The notes beneath the pieces were generated by a model. The model was given only the letters and a program-made list of their open reading frames with translations, was not told where the DNA came from and searched no databases. The position numbers were made by a program, and so were the translations under genes. Of a stretch of 64,000 bases of DNA, positions 40,171-48,552 are shown piece by piece. How positions within the stretch are numbered: position 1 is the first letter of the stretch; the number at the start of each line of letters is the position of its first letter. Location: assembly GCA_005880915.1 (NCBI GenBank), contig VBIW01000038.1:96208-160207 (forward strand). Direction: 5' to 3'. Origin of the DNA: Chloroflexota bacterium (GTDB lineage Bacteria > Chloroflexota > Dormibacteria > Dormibacterales > Dormibacteraceae).

Positions 40171-40201
40171 ATCATCAATTGATGATGAGTTCCTTCATCA
40201 T
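40171..40201 (+). promoter_or_regulatory. 16-bp perfect palindrome plus hairpin before the oxidoreductase gene
   Basis: ATCATCAATTGATGAT (40171-40186) is a perfect 16-bp palindrome. It overlaps ATGATGA-GTTCCT-TCATCAT (40182-40201), a perfect 7-bp hairpin. Three copies of the same TGATGA half-site therefore fill the 54-bp gap between the LacI stop and the oxidoreductase start. It is AT-rich, unlike the surroundings, and is probably an operator for an unidentified regulator. Confidence 0.55.
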
Positions 40202-40209
40202 TCTCCGCC

Positions 40210-41262
40210 GTGATTCCGCTTCGCTTGATCCAGGTTGGGCTCGGTCCGCACGGCCGGAACTGGGCCAGAAAGGTCGTTCCGGAGATCGGCGAGGTCGAGG
40301 TCGTCGCCTTCGTCGACAAAGACCCGTACTCGCTTGACGCGCTGAAGGAAGAGGCCGGCATTCCAGCCGACCGATGCTTCGAGTCGCTGACCGAGGCGAT
40401 CGCCGCCACCCATCCCCAGGCCATGCTCAACACGACGTCGCTGCCTGCCCACGTCCCCGTGACCAGGGCCGCGCTCGAGGCAGGGCTGCACGTGCTGCTG
40501 GAGAAGCCGTTTGCGGCGAGCGTCGCCCAGGCCCAGGAGCTCGTCGACATGGCCGCGGCGCGCAACCTCATCCTGATGGTGAGCCAGAACTACCGCTTCT
40601 TCCCCGCCCCCCGAGTTATCGCGTCGATGGTGCACGAGTCAGCACTGGGCAAGCTCTACGCGGTCGAGATCGACTTCCGCCGCTACTCCACGGTCGGACC
40701 CAATGGGCGCGGCCGGCATCACCTCGAGGAGCAGCCGCTGCTCGTCGACATGTCGATCCATCACTTCGACCTGCTGCGCATGATCCTCAGCCGCGAGCCG
40801 CGCCGCATCTACTGCGAGGCATGGAACCCGGAATGGACGGCCTTCAGCGGTCCCTCTGTCGCCGTCGCCTCGATCGACTTCGAGGGCGGCGTGGTGGTCA
40901 GCTACCGCGGGAGCTGGATCAGCGCCGGCCCGGTCACTCCATGGGCGGGCGAGTGGAGGATGGAGTTCGAGAACGGCGAGGTCATGTGGACGAGCGCGGC
41001 TGACAGCGACATCACGCAGGACAGGGTGGTGGTCAGGCCGCGGAACGAGGAAGCCCGCACCATCACGCTGCCGCCCGTGCCTCGCACCGGGACATGGGGC
41101 ACGCTGACGGAGTTCGCCGCCGCGATCCGGTCTGGTCGCGAGCCCGAAACGTCGGGCCGCAACAACCTGGGCACGATCGCGCTGATGGCGGCCGCCGTCG
41201 AATCCGCCGCGCTGCGTGAGCCCGTGGCCATCCACCGGACCGGAGAAGCGCTGACGATTTGA
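40210..41262 (+). CDS. Gfo/Idh/MocA-family oxidoreductase (first)
   Basis: 350 residues. The N-terminal Rossmann domain begins LIQVGLGPHGRNWARKVV and carries the conserved LLEKPFA (EKP) motif near 98. The C-terminal alpha/beta domain contains the catalytic-type DMSIHHFDLLRMIL near 182. Such enzymes oxidise or reduce sugar hydroxyls with NAD(P), often at C3. GTG at 40210 lacks a ribosome site. ThuA follows after 35 bp. With the neighbouring genes it fits breakdown of glycosides through keto-sugar intermediates, by inference. Confidence 0.9.
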   Translation: MIPLRLIQVGLGPHGRNWARKVVPEIGEVEVVAFVDKDPYSLDALKEEAGIPADRCFESLTEAIAATHPQAMLNTTSLPAHVPVTRAALEAGLHVLLEKPFAASVAQAQELVDMAAARNLILMVSQNYRFFPAPRVIASMVHESALGKLYAVEIDFRRYSTVGPNGRGRHHLEEQPLLVDMSIHHFDLLRMILSREPRRIYCEAWNPEWTAFSGPSVAVASIDFEGGVVVSYRGSWISAGPVTPWAGEWRMEFENGEVMWTSAADSDITQDRVVVRPRNEEARTITLPPVPRTGTWGTLTEFAAAIRSGREPETSGRNNLGTIALMAAAVESAALREPVAIHRTGEALTI

Positions 41263-41297
41263 AAGTGCGCGAGCGTCTTCAGGATGGGACGTCCTGA

Positions 41298-42044
41298 ATG
41301 CGCGTCACCGTCTGGAACGAACATGTCCACGAAAAGCGCGAGGAGTCGGTCAAGAAGATCTACCCGCGCGGCATGCACGCCCCGATCGTGGACGGATTGA
41401 GACGCGAGCTCGGCGGCGACGTCACGGTCCGCGTCGCGACCCTCGAAGAGCCTGAACACGGCCTTACCGACAAGGCGTTGGCGGAGACCGATGTGCTCAC
41501 CTGGTGGGGCCACGCGGCGCACGATCAAGTTTCCGACGAGGTGGTCGAACGGGTCCACGCCCGCGTCCTGGCTGGCATGGGACTGGTCGCGCTTCACTCA
41601 GCCCACAAGTCGAAGATCTTCATGCGCTTGATGGGGACGACCTGCAACCTGCGGTGGCGGTCGGACCCAGGAGGCGAGCGCGAGGTCATCTGGACGGTCA
41701 ACCCCGGCCACCCGATCGCGGCCGGAGTGCCGCAGCCCATCGTCGTCCCCCACCAGGAGATGTACGGCGAGTTCTTCGACATCCCGCAGCCTGACGACCT
41801 TGTGTTCGTCAGCTCCTTCGAGGGCGGCGAGGTTTTCCGTGGCGGCTGCTGCTTCACGCGCGGCCTGGGACGCATCTTCTACTTCGGGCCTGGCGACCAG
41901 GAGTTTCCTGTCTACCACCAGCCCGAGATCCAGCGCGTCATCGCCAACGCCGTGGCGTGGTGCGGCGGTGTGACTACCGCAAACGACGAGCCCACCACAC
42001 GGACGGGCAACTCTCAGCGAAACTGGTATCTCGATGGAGATTGA
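41298..42044 (+). CDS. thuA: ThuA-like trehalose-utilisation family protein
   Basis: 248 residues of the ThuA (class I glutamine amidotransferase-like) fold: [21 protein letters not shown] at the start, [25 protein letters not shown] and [13 protein letters not shown]. In rhizobia ThuA acts with the oxidoreductase ThuB on 3-keto-trehalose-type compounds, and here two Gfo/Idh/MocA genes flank it. The last 20 residues are not conserved. Its stop overlaps the TTG start of the next gene (TTGA), so expression is coupled. Confidence 0.9.
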   Translation: MRVTVWNEHVHEKREESVKKIYPRGMHAPIVDGLRRELGGDVTVRVATLEEPEHGLTDKALAETDVLTWWGHAAHDQVSDEVVERVHARVLAGMGLVALHSAHKSKIFMRLMGTTCNLRWRSDPGGEREVIWTVNPGHPIAAGVPQPIVVPHQEMYGEFFDIPQPDDLVFVSSFEGGEVFRGGCCFTRGLGRIFYFGPGDQEFPVYHQPEIQRVIANAVAWCGGVTTANDEPTTRTGNSQRNWYLDGD

Positions 42045-43210
42045 GACCGCTTAGCGAGATCGGAGCCGCCGTCGTCGGCACTGGTTTCATCGGGGTGGTT
42101 CATGTCGAGGCCCTCCGCCGCCTCGGCGTCCAGGTCCACGGCGTGGTCGGCTCCAGCCAGGATCGCGCGACTGCTCGCTCGCGCGAGCTCGGCCTTCCGC
42201 CCGCCTACGAAAGCTTCGAGGCGATGCTGGCCGATCCGCGGGTGGAGGTCGTCCACATCACCTCGCCCAACCACCTGCATCACGAGCACGCGAGTGCAGC
42301 GCTGGGAGCCGGGAAGCACGTCGTCTGTGAAAAGCCGCTGGCCATGACGCCGGCGGAGTCGGCCGGCCTGCTGCGCCTGGCCGAGCAGAGCGGCCGCGTC
42401 CATGCTGTCAACTTCAACCTGCGTTTCTATCCCCTCTGCCGCCACGTGCACAGCCTGGTCAGGCAGGGGGAGCTCGGCGACATCCGCCTGATCTCCGGTC
42501 ACTACCTCCAGGACTGGCTGCTGCTGGACACAGACTGGAACTGGAGGCTAGAACCACAGCTCGGCGGCGAGCTGCGCGCGGTGGCCGATATCGGCTCGCA
42601 CTGGATGGACCTGACCACATTCCTCGCCGGCAAGCGGATCACTTCGGTCATGGCAGACCTTGTCACTTTCATCAAGACACGCCGTCAGCCTGCGGGTCCG
42701 GTCGAGACCTTCGCCACCGACCGTGGTGGCAAGAAGGTCGCGCGCGAGATCCACACCGAAGACTCGGCGACGATCCTGCTTCGCTACGAAGATGAAACAC
42801 GGGGCGCGTTCACCGTGTCCCAGGTCAGCCCGGGTCGCAAGAACTCGCTGCTGTTCGAGATCGATGGTTCGACATCGGCGGCCGCGTGGAACTCCGAACG
42901 CCCGGACGAGCTGTGGCTCGGCCATCGGGGGCGGCCCAACGAGATCCTGCTGCGCGATCCGGCCCTGCTCAACGAGGACGCCCGCGCCGCGACGAGCCTG
43001 CCCGGCGGCCACGCCGAGGGCTTCGCCGACACGTTCAAGGCGCTCTACGCCGCGGTATACCGGGCGGTTGCCGAGGGCAAACCGGGCGACGGCTACCCGA
43101 CGTTCGCGGATGGCCACGACGAGATGCTCGTATGCGACGCGGTCGCGCGCAGCTCGCGCGAGCGCCGCTGGGTCGACGTCGAGCGCGCGGTGAACGCGAG
43201 GGTGCGGTGA
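42041..43210 (+). CDS. Gfo/Idh/MocA-family oxidoreductase (second)
   Basis: 389 residues. [20 protein letters not shown] is the nucleotide-binding motif, [10 protein letters not shown] the conserved EKP, and [15 protein letters not shown] the substrate-side His motif near 185. TTG at 42041 overlaps the ThuA stop and gives a normal N-terminus, and earlier frames lie inside thuA. It is a diverged paralogue of the gene at 40210, so the pathway may contain two oxidation or reduction steps. Its end overlaps the isomerase start (GTGA). Confidence 0.9.
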   Translation: MRPLSEIGAAVVGTGFIGVVHVEALRRLGVQVHGVVGSSQDRATARSRELGLPPAYESFEAMLADPRVEVVHITSPNHLHHEHASAALGAGKHVVCEKPLAMTPAESAGLLRLAEQSGRVHAVNFNLRFYPLCRHVHSLVRQGELGDIRLISGHYLQDWLLLDTDWNWRLEPQLGGELRAVADIGSHWMDLTTFLAGKRITSVMADLVTFIKTRRQPAGPVETFATDRGGKKVAREIHTEDSATILLRYEDETRGAFTVSQVSPGRKNSLLFEIDGSTSAAAWNSERPDELWLGHRGRPNEILLRDPALLNEDARAATSLPGGHAEGFADTFKALYAAVYRAVAEGKPGDGYPTFADGHDEMLVCDAVARSSRERRWVDVERAVNARVR

Positions 43211-44115
43211 AGCTCGGCCTGCTGACGGCGGCGTTTCCCAGTCTCACCCTGGAGCAGGTCGCGCAGTGGGCCCACGACAACGGATTCGAGGCCCTGGAGA
43301 TCGCATGCTGGCCGTCGAGCGGGGGCGAGCGGCGGCGCTACGCAGGCGTGTCGCACATCGACGTCGAGGACTTCGACCCGAAGGCGGTGCGGGGCATGCT
43401 TCACCGCCACGGCCTCGAGATCTCGGCGCTTGCCTACTACCCGAACAACCTCGACCCGGACCAGGCGACGCGGCAGGCCGCGAACGACCACCTGCGACGC
43501 GTGATCGAAGCCGCGCAACGTCTCGAGGTCGCCGTCGTCGGCACATTCGTGGGTCGCGACCAGGAACGTTCGGTCGCCGAGAACATGGAAGACTTCAAGC
43601 GGGTCTGGCCGCCGATCGTGCATTTCGCGCGCGACCACGGAGTGAAGGTCGCGATCGAGAACTGCCCGATGATCTTCTCGGCCGACGAGTGGCCTGGCGG
43701 GCGCAACCTCGCCTACTCGCCCGCGATCTGGCGCCAGATGTTCGAGATCGTTCCCGGCGACAACTTCGGCCTGAACCTCGATCCCTCCCACCTTGTGTGG
43801 CAGTTCATCGACTACGCGCGGGTCGTCCGCGACTTTGCGCCGCGGATCTTCCACGTCCACGCCAAGGACATGGAGGTGGATCGCGAAGGCCTCTACGAAC
43901 AGGGGGTGATGTCGCTGGGCGTCGGCTGGCAGGTGCCGCGCCTACCCGGGCTCGGCGAGGTGCGCTGGGACCGCTTCATAAGCGCGCTGTACGCGGCGGG
44001 CTACGACTGGGTGGTTTCGGTCGAGCACGAGGACCGCAAGTTCGAGGGCAGCCTCGAGCTCGTCCAGCGCGGTTTCCTGATCGCGCGCAACGCGCTGAGG
44101 CCCTTCATCGTCTGA
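43207..44115 (+). CDS. Sugar phosphate isomerase/epimerase (xylose-isomerase-like TIM barrel)
   Basis: 302 residues, AP_endonuc_2 family. [31 protein letters not shown] begins the barrel. Metal-ligand regions appear as [30 protein letters not shown] and WVVSVEHED. The family contains epimerases, isomerases and keto-sugar lyases acting with Gfo/Idh/MocA enzymes. GTG at 43207 overlaps the preceding stop. It ends the four-gene plus-strand cluster, and a paired-hairpin element begins 9 bp later. Confidence 0.9.
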   Translation: MKLGLLTAAFPSLTLEQVAQWAHDNGFEALEIACWPSSGGERRRYAGVSHIDVEDFDPKAVRGMLHRHGLEISALAYYPNNLDPDQATRQAANDHLRRVIEAAQRLEVAVVGTFVGRDQERSVAENMEDFKRVWPPIVHFARDHGVKVAIENCPMIFSADEWPGGRNLAYSPAIWRQMFEIVPGDNFGLNLDPSHLVWQFIDYARVVRDFAPRIFHVHAKDMEVDREGLYEQGVMSLGVGWQVPRLPGLGEVRWDRFISALYAAGYDWVVSVEHEDRKFEGSLELVQRGFLIARNALRPFIV

Positions 44116-44123
44116 GCCGGATT

Positions 44124-44192
44124 TCGCCTCGTTGTATCCAACGGAGCCTTTCGCGGGCGTGAATTCGGCTCCGGTGGATCCAGCGGAGCCTG
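44124..44192. repeat. Paired-hairpin 42-bp element (plus orientation)
   Basis: Hairpins GCCTCGTTG-TATC-CAACGGAGC and GGCTCCGGTG-GATC-CAGCGGAGCC have their loops at 44135 and 44177, exactly 42 bp apart, with GGGCGTGAATTC between them. Stem changes between copies (GCCTC/GGAGC against GGCTCCG/CGGAGCC) preserve pairing. It sits between the convergent stops of the isomerase and MFS genes. Confidence 0.8.
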
Positions 44193-44198
44193 ATTGCT

Positions 44199-45278
44199 CT
44201 AGCGGAGCGAAAAGCGCTCCGCCGTGAAGAACACAAACGCCATTCCGATCGCGACGATCCCGAGCACGAGTGGAGTCCAGCCCACTCCAAAACCCGCGAC
44301 CACTAGGCCGATCGCGCCCGGACCGAGCGTGCCGCCGATCGAGGCGGCCGGGTACAACCACGAGGTCGCTCGGGCATCGCCTGGACGCAGCTTCGCCAGC
44401 CAGACGATGCCGGTGGGAAAGATCGGGGCCAGCGCGAGCCCTGTCAGGACATAGGCCACCGGCGCAACGACGTGGATTGAAGCGGCCAGCAACGCGATCG
44501 CCGCCGCCACAGAGGCGAACAGGACGATCTTCTGCTCGTGAACGCGCGATGGCATGAGCGTCATGAGGAGGCGCCCGGTGACCACGGCGAGCCAGAAGCC
44601 AGATGTGACCGTTGCCGCCTGCGTGGAGTGCAAACCAATGGACTCGAGATGCGACGTCATCCAGCCGCCGGTGCCGTTCTCGATTCCGACATACAGGACG
44701 AAGGCGCAGACGAAGATCAGGACGACCAGGCCCGGCCGGCCGCGTGCGCCGCCGGCGATGGGCAGGCGTCCGGTGATTCCCCACTCCCCTGGAATGGCGG
44801 CAAGCGCGACAGCAGCTGCACCCAGGTACAGAAGCGAAAAGTGGGCGGCCGCAAAGGCTGCGACAAGGATCGGCCCTGCGACGGCTCCGCCCGAGTACGC
44901 ACCGTTGAGCGCGCTGAGCAAGGCAGCGCGCCGCGCCCCTTCGCTGTACGCGACGAGCTGATTGAGGCCCAGGACGAGGGCGCCGAATCCCACACCGATG
45001 ACGAACACGGCGCCGACGAATGCCGGCCAGCTCGGAGCAAGCGCGACCGCTGCGCAGCCGGCAGCAACGCAGCCCATGGCAGCCACAACTGTGTTGCGCG
45101 CGGACCACGCGTGCATCGATCGCATCGCGACGAACACCCCGATCAGCGATCCCGCGAAATGGATGCTGATGGTCGCGCCCGCGACCGGGAGGCTTACTCC
45201 GAAGCGTCGCGTCAGATGCTCGAGCAGCGGGCCATACGCCGAGACGATGAGACCCATGAACAGGAAGGTCGCGCCCAC
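44199..45278 (-). CDS. Major facilitator superfamily transporter
   Basis: At least 359 residues with 11-12 membrane helices (GATFLFMGLIVSAYGPLLEHLTRRFGVSLPVAG at the start, LALAPIFPTGIVWLAKLRPGDARA near 280), like sugar or drug MFS permeases (FucP/YfkF-like). GTG at 45278 truncates the first helix. The frame continues upstream to a CTG at 45335 that overlaps the sulfatase gene and would restore it, so the true start may be there. It follows the sulfatase and ABC-importer genes on the same strand and may export or import a product of the glycoside pathway. Confidence 0.85.
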   Translation of the reverse strand: MGATFLFMGLIVSAYGPLLEHLTRRFGVSLPVAGATISIHFAGSLIGVFVAMRSMHAWSARNTVVAAMGCVAAGCAAVALAPSWPAFVGAVFVIGVGFGALVLGLNQLVAYSEGARRAALLSALNGAYSGGAVAGPILVAAFAAAHFSLLYLGAAAVALAAIPGEWGITGRLPIAGGARGRPGLVVLIFVCAFVLYVGIENGTGGWMTSHLESIGLHSTQAATVTSGFWLAVVTGRLLMTLMPSRVHEQKIVLFASVAAAIALLAASIHVVAPVAYVLTGLALAPIFPTGIVWLAKLRPGDARATSWLYPAASIGGTLGPGAIGLVVAGFGVGWTPLVLGIVAIGMAFVFFTAERFSLR

Positions 45279-45324
45279 GGCAACGACCGCCGTGCGCGAG
45301 AGGACGATCCGGTTTGCCGCAGCC

Positions 45325-46572
45325 TCAGCGATCAGGTGCCATCGCCTGCCGGTACCGCGGCGATGGCACCGGACCGTCGAGCAGCGGGTCGGCGGTCTCG
45401 CGCATCCAGCTCCACAATCGCTCGCTCAGCTCGTGCTCGATCGTGGCGATCGCCGGACTGCCTGCGAGGTTGTGCTGTTCCAGCGGATCTTGTTCGAGGT
45501 CGTACACCTCGACGGTGCTTGGCCGGTCGGCCGAGTAGAGGCCGGGGTTGGCGCGAAAGATCGGACCCAGCTGGATGTCCGCGGGGACCTCGACCGCGAA
45601 AGCCGACTCGAAGTTGCGGATGTACTTATGGCTCCGGGTCCGAATGCAGCGCATCGGGTCGTAATAGCTGTGAAACGTCTTCTCGCCGAAGATCCATTCC
45701 CGAGGTTCGTAGGCGTCGCCGCGAAGAAGCGAAAGAAATGACAGACCCTGGACGCCGGCGGGAATCGCTGCACGCGCCGCCTCCAGCAGCGTCGGCAGCA
45801 CGTCGATGTTGCTGATCAGCTCCTCGTGCACAGCGCCCCGGTCGATGCCGCCGTCAGGCCAGCGCGCGATCAGCGCCACCTCGAGGCCAGGGTCGTAGAG
45901 GGTGCATTTGGCGCGCGGCATGGCCAGGCCGTGGTCGGTGGTGAAGACGACGAAGGCGCCACCGGTTCGGCCGGCCTTTTCCAGCGCCGTCACCACCCGA
46001 CCCACGGCGCGATCCATCTGATTGATGGTGCCTTCGACCGCCGTCATCTCCTCGACCGACTCGGGTCCGGCCGGGAGGTAGCCGGGGATCTCCAGGCCAG
46101 GCGGCGACGCACCCGCGGGCGGGTACGGACGGTGCGTCTCCTCGAAGTTGAGCTCGAGATACAGGCGCCGGCTCGAGTCCTCCCCGGCAAGCACTTCTTC
46201 CAGCGCGTCGGCGGTATGGAACTGGATGAAGCCAAGGCGCTCCGGGTGCCGCGTCACATGCTGGCCACCGAACAGGTGGGTGGCGAAGCCAAGCCCCGCG
46301 AAGATGGCCGCCGCGTGAGTTGAGGTGAGTCCCCAGTCGAAGCCGTGGTGAGCGAGCCCCATCACGCCGTTGTTGTGGGGGTACCGGCCGCTCGCCAGAC
46401 TCGCCCGGCTCGGGCTGCACTGCGGCGCTGTGGCAAAAGCCCGCACAAACCGAGCGCCTCGCGCTGCAAGCGCGTCCAGATGCGGGCTGACCACGCTCGC
46501 CCAGCCGTAGCAGTGCAGGTGACGCCCGATATCGTGAGTCGTCATGACCACCACGTCATGGGCGGCGGTCAT
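45325..46572 (-). CDS. Arylsulfatase-type sulfatase (Cys type)
   Basis: 415 residues, alkaline-phosphatase superfamily. The sulfatase signature CSPSRASLASG near 50 carries the Cys that must be oxidised to formylglycine. DHGLAMPRAKCTLYDPGLEVALI near 215 and DVLPTLLEAA follow. ATG at 46572 (MTAAHDVVVMTTHDI) is the start, and there is no signal peptide. It lies 25 bp after the permease stop in the same direction, so it belongs to the importer operon and probably desulfates an imported sugar or glycoside. No formylglycine-generating enzyme is visible in the window. Confidence 0.9.
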   Translation of the reverse strand: MTAAHDVVVMTTHDIGRHLHCYGWASVVSPHLDALAARGARFVRAFATAPQCSPSRASLASGRYPHNNGVMGLAHHGFDWGLTSTHAAAIFAGLGFATHLFGGQHVTRHPERLGFIQFHTADALEEVLAGEDSSRRLYLELNFEETHRPYPPAGASPPGLEIPGYLPAGPESVEEMTAVEGTINQMDRAVGRVVTALEKAGRTGGAFVVFTTDHGLAMPRAKCTLYDPGLEVALIARWPDGGIDRGAVHEELISNIDVLPTLLEAARAAIPAGVQGLSFLSLLRGDAYEPREWIFGEKTFHSYYDPMRCIRTRSHKYIRNFESAFAVEVPADIQLGPIFRANPGLYSADRPSTVEVYDLEQDPLEQHNLAGSPAIATIEHELSERLWSWMRETADPLLDGPVPSPRYRQAMAPDR

Positions 46573-46597
46573 GCCACGAACCGGAACGCTGAAGCGG

Positions 46598-47500
46598 CTA
46601 CCCCTTGACCGAACCCGCCGTGACGCCGCGCACGAAGTAGCGCTGCAGGGCGATGAACACCGCAAGCGGGAGCGCCATCTGGAGGACAGCCGCGGCGGTG
46701 AGGAACTGCCACCCGCCTCCGAAAGACGTGACCAACCCGGTGATGACGACGGTGAAGGGCCGGTACTGGCTGGTGCCCAGGAAGGTCAGCGCGACCAGCA
46801 GGTCGTTCCATATGCCCAGGAAGACAAAGATCACCAGCGATGCGATCGCCGGGAGGGTCATCGGAACGGCAATCCTCAGGAATCGCACGGAATGACCCGC
46901 GCCGTCCACCTCGGCCGACTCGAAGACCTCTCTGGGGAGGCCGCCCAGGTAGTTGCGCAGCAGGAAGACCTCAAACGGCAGACCGTACCCGGAGTGCGCC
47001 AGCCAGACGGCGATGATCGTTGCGTTGAGGTGGACCAGCTTGAAGAACTGAAGCACCGGGATCAGGGTCATCTGGATCGGCACGACCATGAGGCCGACGA
47101 TGACGATGAAGAAGAGGTTCTTGCCGGGGAACTTCATCCACGCAAACGCATACGCGCCCATGGTGGCGATGGTGAGCTGGATCACGGTGGCCGGGATAGT
47201 GATCAGGACGCTGCTCACGATCGACGGCGCAACGCCTTCGATGGCAAGGACCTGCTGATAGCTCGCCAGAGTGAAGCCGTGGGGTGGAAAGAGGGTCGTC
47301 CACCATCCGGCCTGACCCATATCCGAGACGGACCGGAACGAGTTGAGGATCATGCCGACGGTGGGCACGATCCAGATCGCGCAGAAGATGATGATCACGA
47401 TGTGCAGCGGCAGGCGCTGAAGGCCTGCGCCAAAGCGGTCCAGAACCGAGATCGCGGATCGGGAGCGTACAGCCTCACGGGTGGTAGTGCCGACGCTCAT
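46598..47500 (-). CDS. CUT1 ABC sugar permease, MalG/UgpE type
   Basis: 300 residues with six membrane helices. The EAA loop appears as EVFESAEVDGAGHSVRFLRIAVPMTLPAI, the contact site for a MalK-type ATPase. ATG at 47500 overlaps the stop of the partner permease (ATGA). Together with the binding protein at 48553 it forms a carbohydrate importer whose ATPase is not in the operon. Confidence 0.94.
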   Translation of the reverse strand: MSVGTTTREAVRSRSAISVLDRFGAGLQRLPLHIVIIIFCAIWIVPTVGMILNSFRSVSDMGQAGWWTTLFPPHGFTLASYQQVLAIEGVAPSIVSSVLITIPATVIQLTIATMGAYAFAWMKFPGKNLFFIVIVGLMVVPIQMTLIPVLQFFKLVHLNATIIAVWLAHSGYGLPFEVFLLRNYLGGLPREVFESAEVDGAGHSVRFLRIAVPMTLPAIASLVIFVFLGIWNDLLVALTFLGTSQYRPFTVVITGLVTSFGGGWQFLTAAAVLQMALPLAVFIALQRYFVRGVTAGSVKG

Positions 47501-48477
47501 CGCTGCTCCTCCTGTTGCTGGAACCGTCTGATGTTGACGATCAAAAGCGGAACGACCGCGACGAACAGGACGACGCCGACGGCTGCCGCGCGACCGTAAT
47601 GGTTGTGCTGCAGCTGGCTGAACATCTGGGTCGCGATCACGTCGGTGTTGTATGCGCCGTTCGTCATGACGTAGACGATGTCGAACGTCTTCAAGGCGTT
47701 GATGAGCATCGTTGTGCCGACGACTGTGATCGTCGGCCACAGCAGCGGCGTGATCACCAGGCGCACGATCTGAAACTCGTTCGCCCCGTCGATTCGAGCC
47801 GCCTCGAGCACCTCGCTGCTGATGGCCTTGAGGCTGGCCGAGATGATGACCATGCAGAAGCCGGTCGCGGTCCAGACTCCGACGAAGATAAGCGCCGCGT
47901 TGTTGGTGGTCGCGTTGATGAGCCAGGCCACCGGATCGCGGCCGACGACGCCGAGCAAGGCGTTGAGGGTGCCGGTTTGCACAGCGCCTGGAGGTTGATA
48001 GTCGAACATGAACTTCCAGATGATCGACGCGGCGACGGCGCTGATCGGCACTGGAAGGAAGATCGCGATCTTGGCGAGCTGCTCGTACCTCACGCGGTCG
48101 ACGAGGATCGCTATGACGAGACCCAGGAAGACCGCGAAGAACGTATAGAAGACCAGCCAGAGGAGGCTGTTGCGCAGCGACGTCAGGGTGTCGGGAAAGG
48201 TAAAGAAGTATTTGTAGTTGGCGAGCCCGATCCAATCCGTGTCGTCGTTGTTCCGAAAGCTGATGACCACGGTGCGAAGGAGTGGATAGACCATGAAGAT
48301 TGTGGCGAAGCCGATCGCGGGCAGCGCCCAGAAGTAGGGACGGATCCAGGTCTGAAGGCTTTCCGACAGCCGCTCGATGATCTGCTCGCCCAGGATGATG
48401 TAGCCGAGCAGGGCCAATGGCACGGCGATGATCGCGATCAACGCGGTGATGATCTGACCTACATCAATCCCAGCCAC
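47497..48477 (-). CDS. CUT1 ABC sugar permease, MalF/UgpA type
   Basis: 326 residues. An extra hydrophobic N-terminal segment (GQIITALIAIIAVPLALLGYII) precedes the usual six helices. The EAA loop is SSEVLEAARIDGANEFQIVRLVITPLL. GTG at 48477 has AGGAGG about 5 nt upstream. The gene lies between the binding-protein gene (75 bp upstream) and the MalG-type permease (ATGA overlap). It forms half of the transmembrane channel. Confidence 0.94.
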   Translation of the reverse strand: MAGIDVGQIITALIAIIAVPLALLGYIILGEQIIERLSESLQTWIRPYFWALPAIGFATIFMVYPLLRTVVISFRNNDDTDWIGLANYKYFFTFPDTLTSLRNSLLWLVFYTFFAVFLGLVIAILVDRVRYEQLAKIAIFLPVPISAVAASIIWKFMFDYQPPGAVQTGTLNALLGVVGRDPVAWLINATTNNAALIFVGVWTATGFCMVIISASLKAISSEVLEAARIDGANEFQIVRLVITPLLWPTITVVGTTMLINALKTFDIVYVMTNGAYNTDVIATQMFSQLQHNHYGRAAAVGVVLFVAVVPLLIVNIRRFQQQEEQR

Positions 48478-48552
48478 CCCGACCTCCTTTTGCAGAGCCT
48501 GCGGCCAGGGCGGTTTGCCGCCCTGGCCGGTTCAGGACCACGAAAGTGTTAC

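Noticed and set aside
40212..40235. Sequence GATTCCGCTTCGCTTGATCC resembling a half of the 42-bp hairpin element
   Set aside because: No partner unit lies 42 bp away, and the bases encode the normal N-terminus of the oxidoreductase.
43565..43575. GGAACGTTCGG inside the isomerase gene
   Set aside because: Mid-gene position and mismatched flanks; not treated as an operator.
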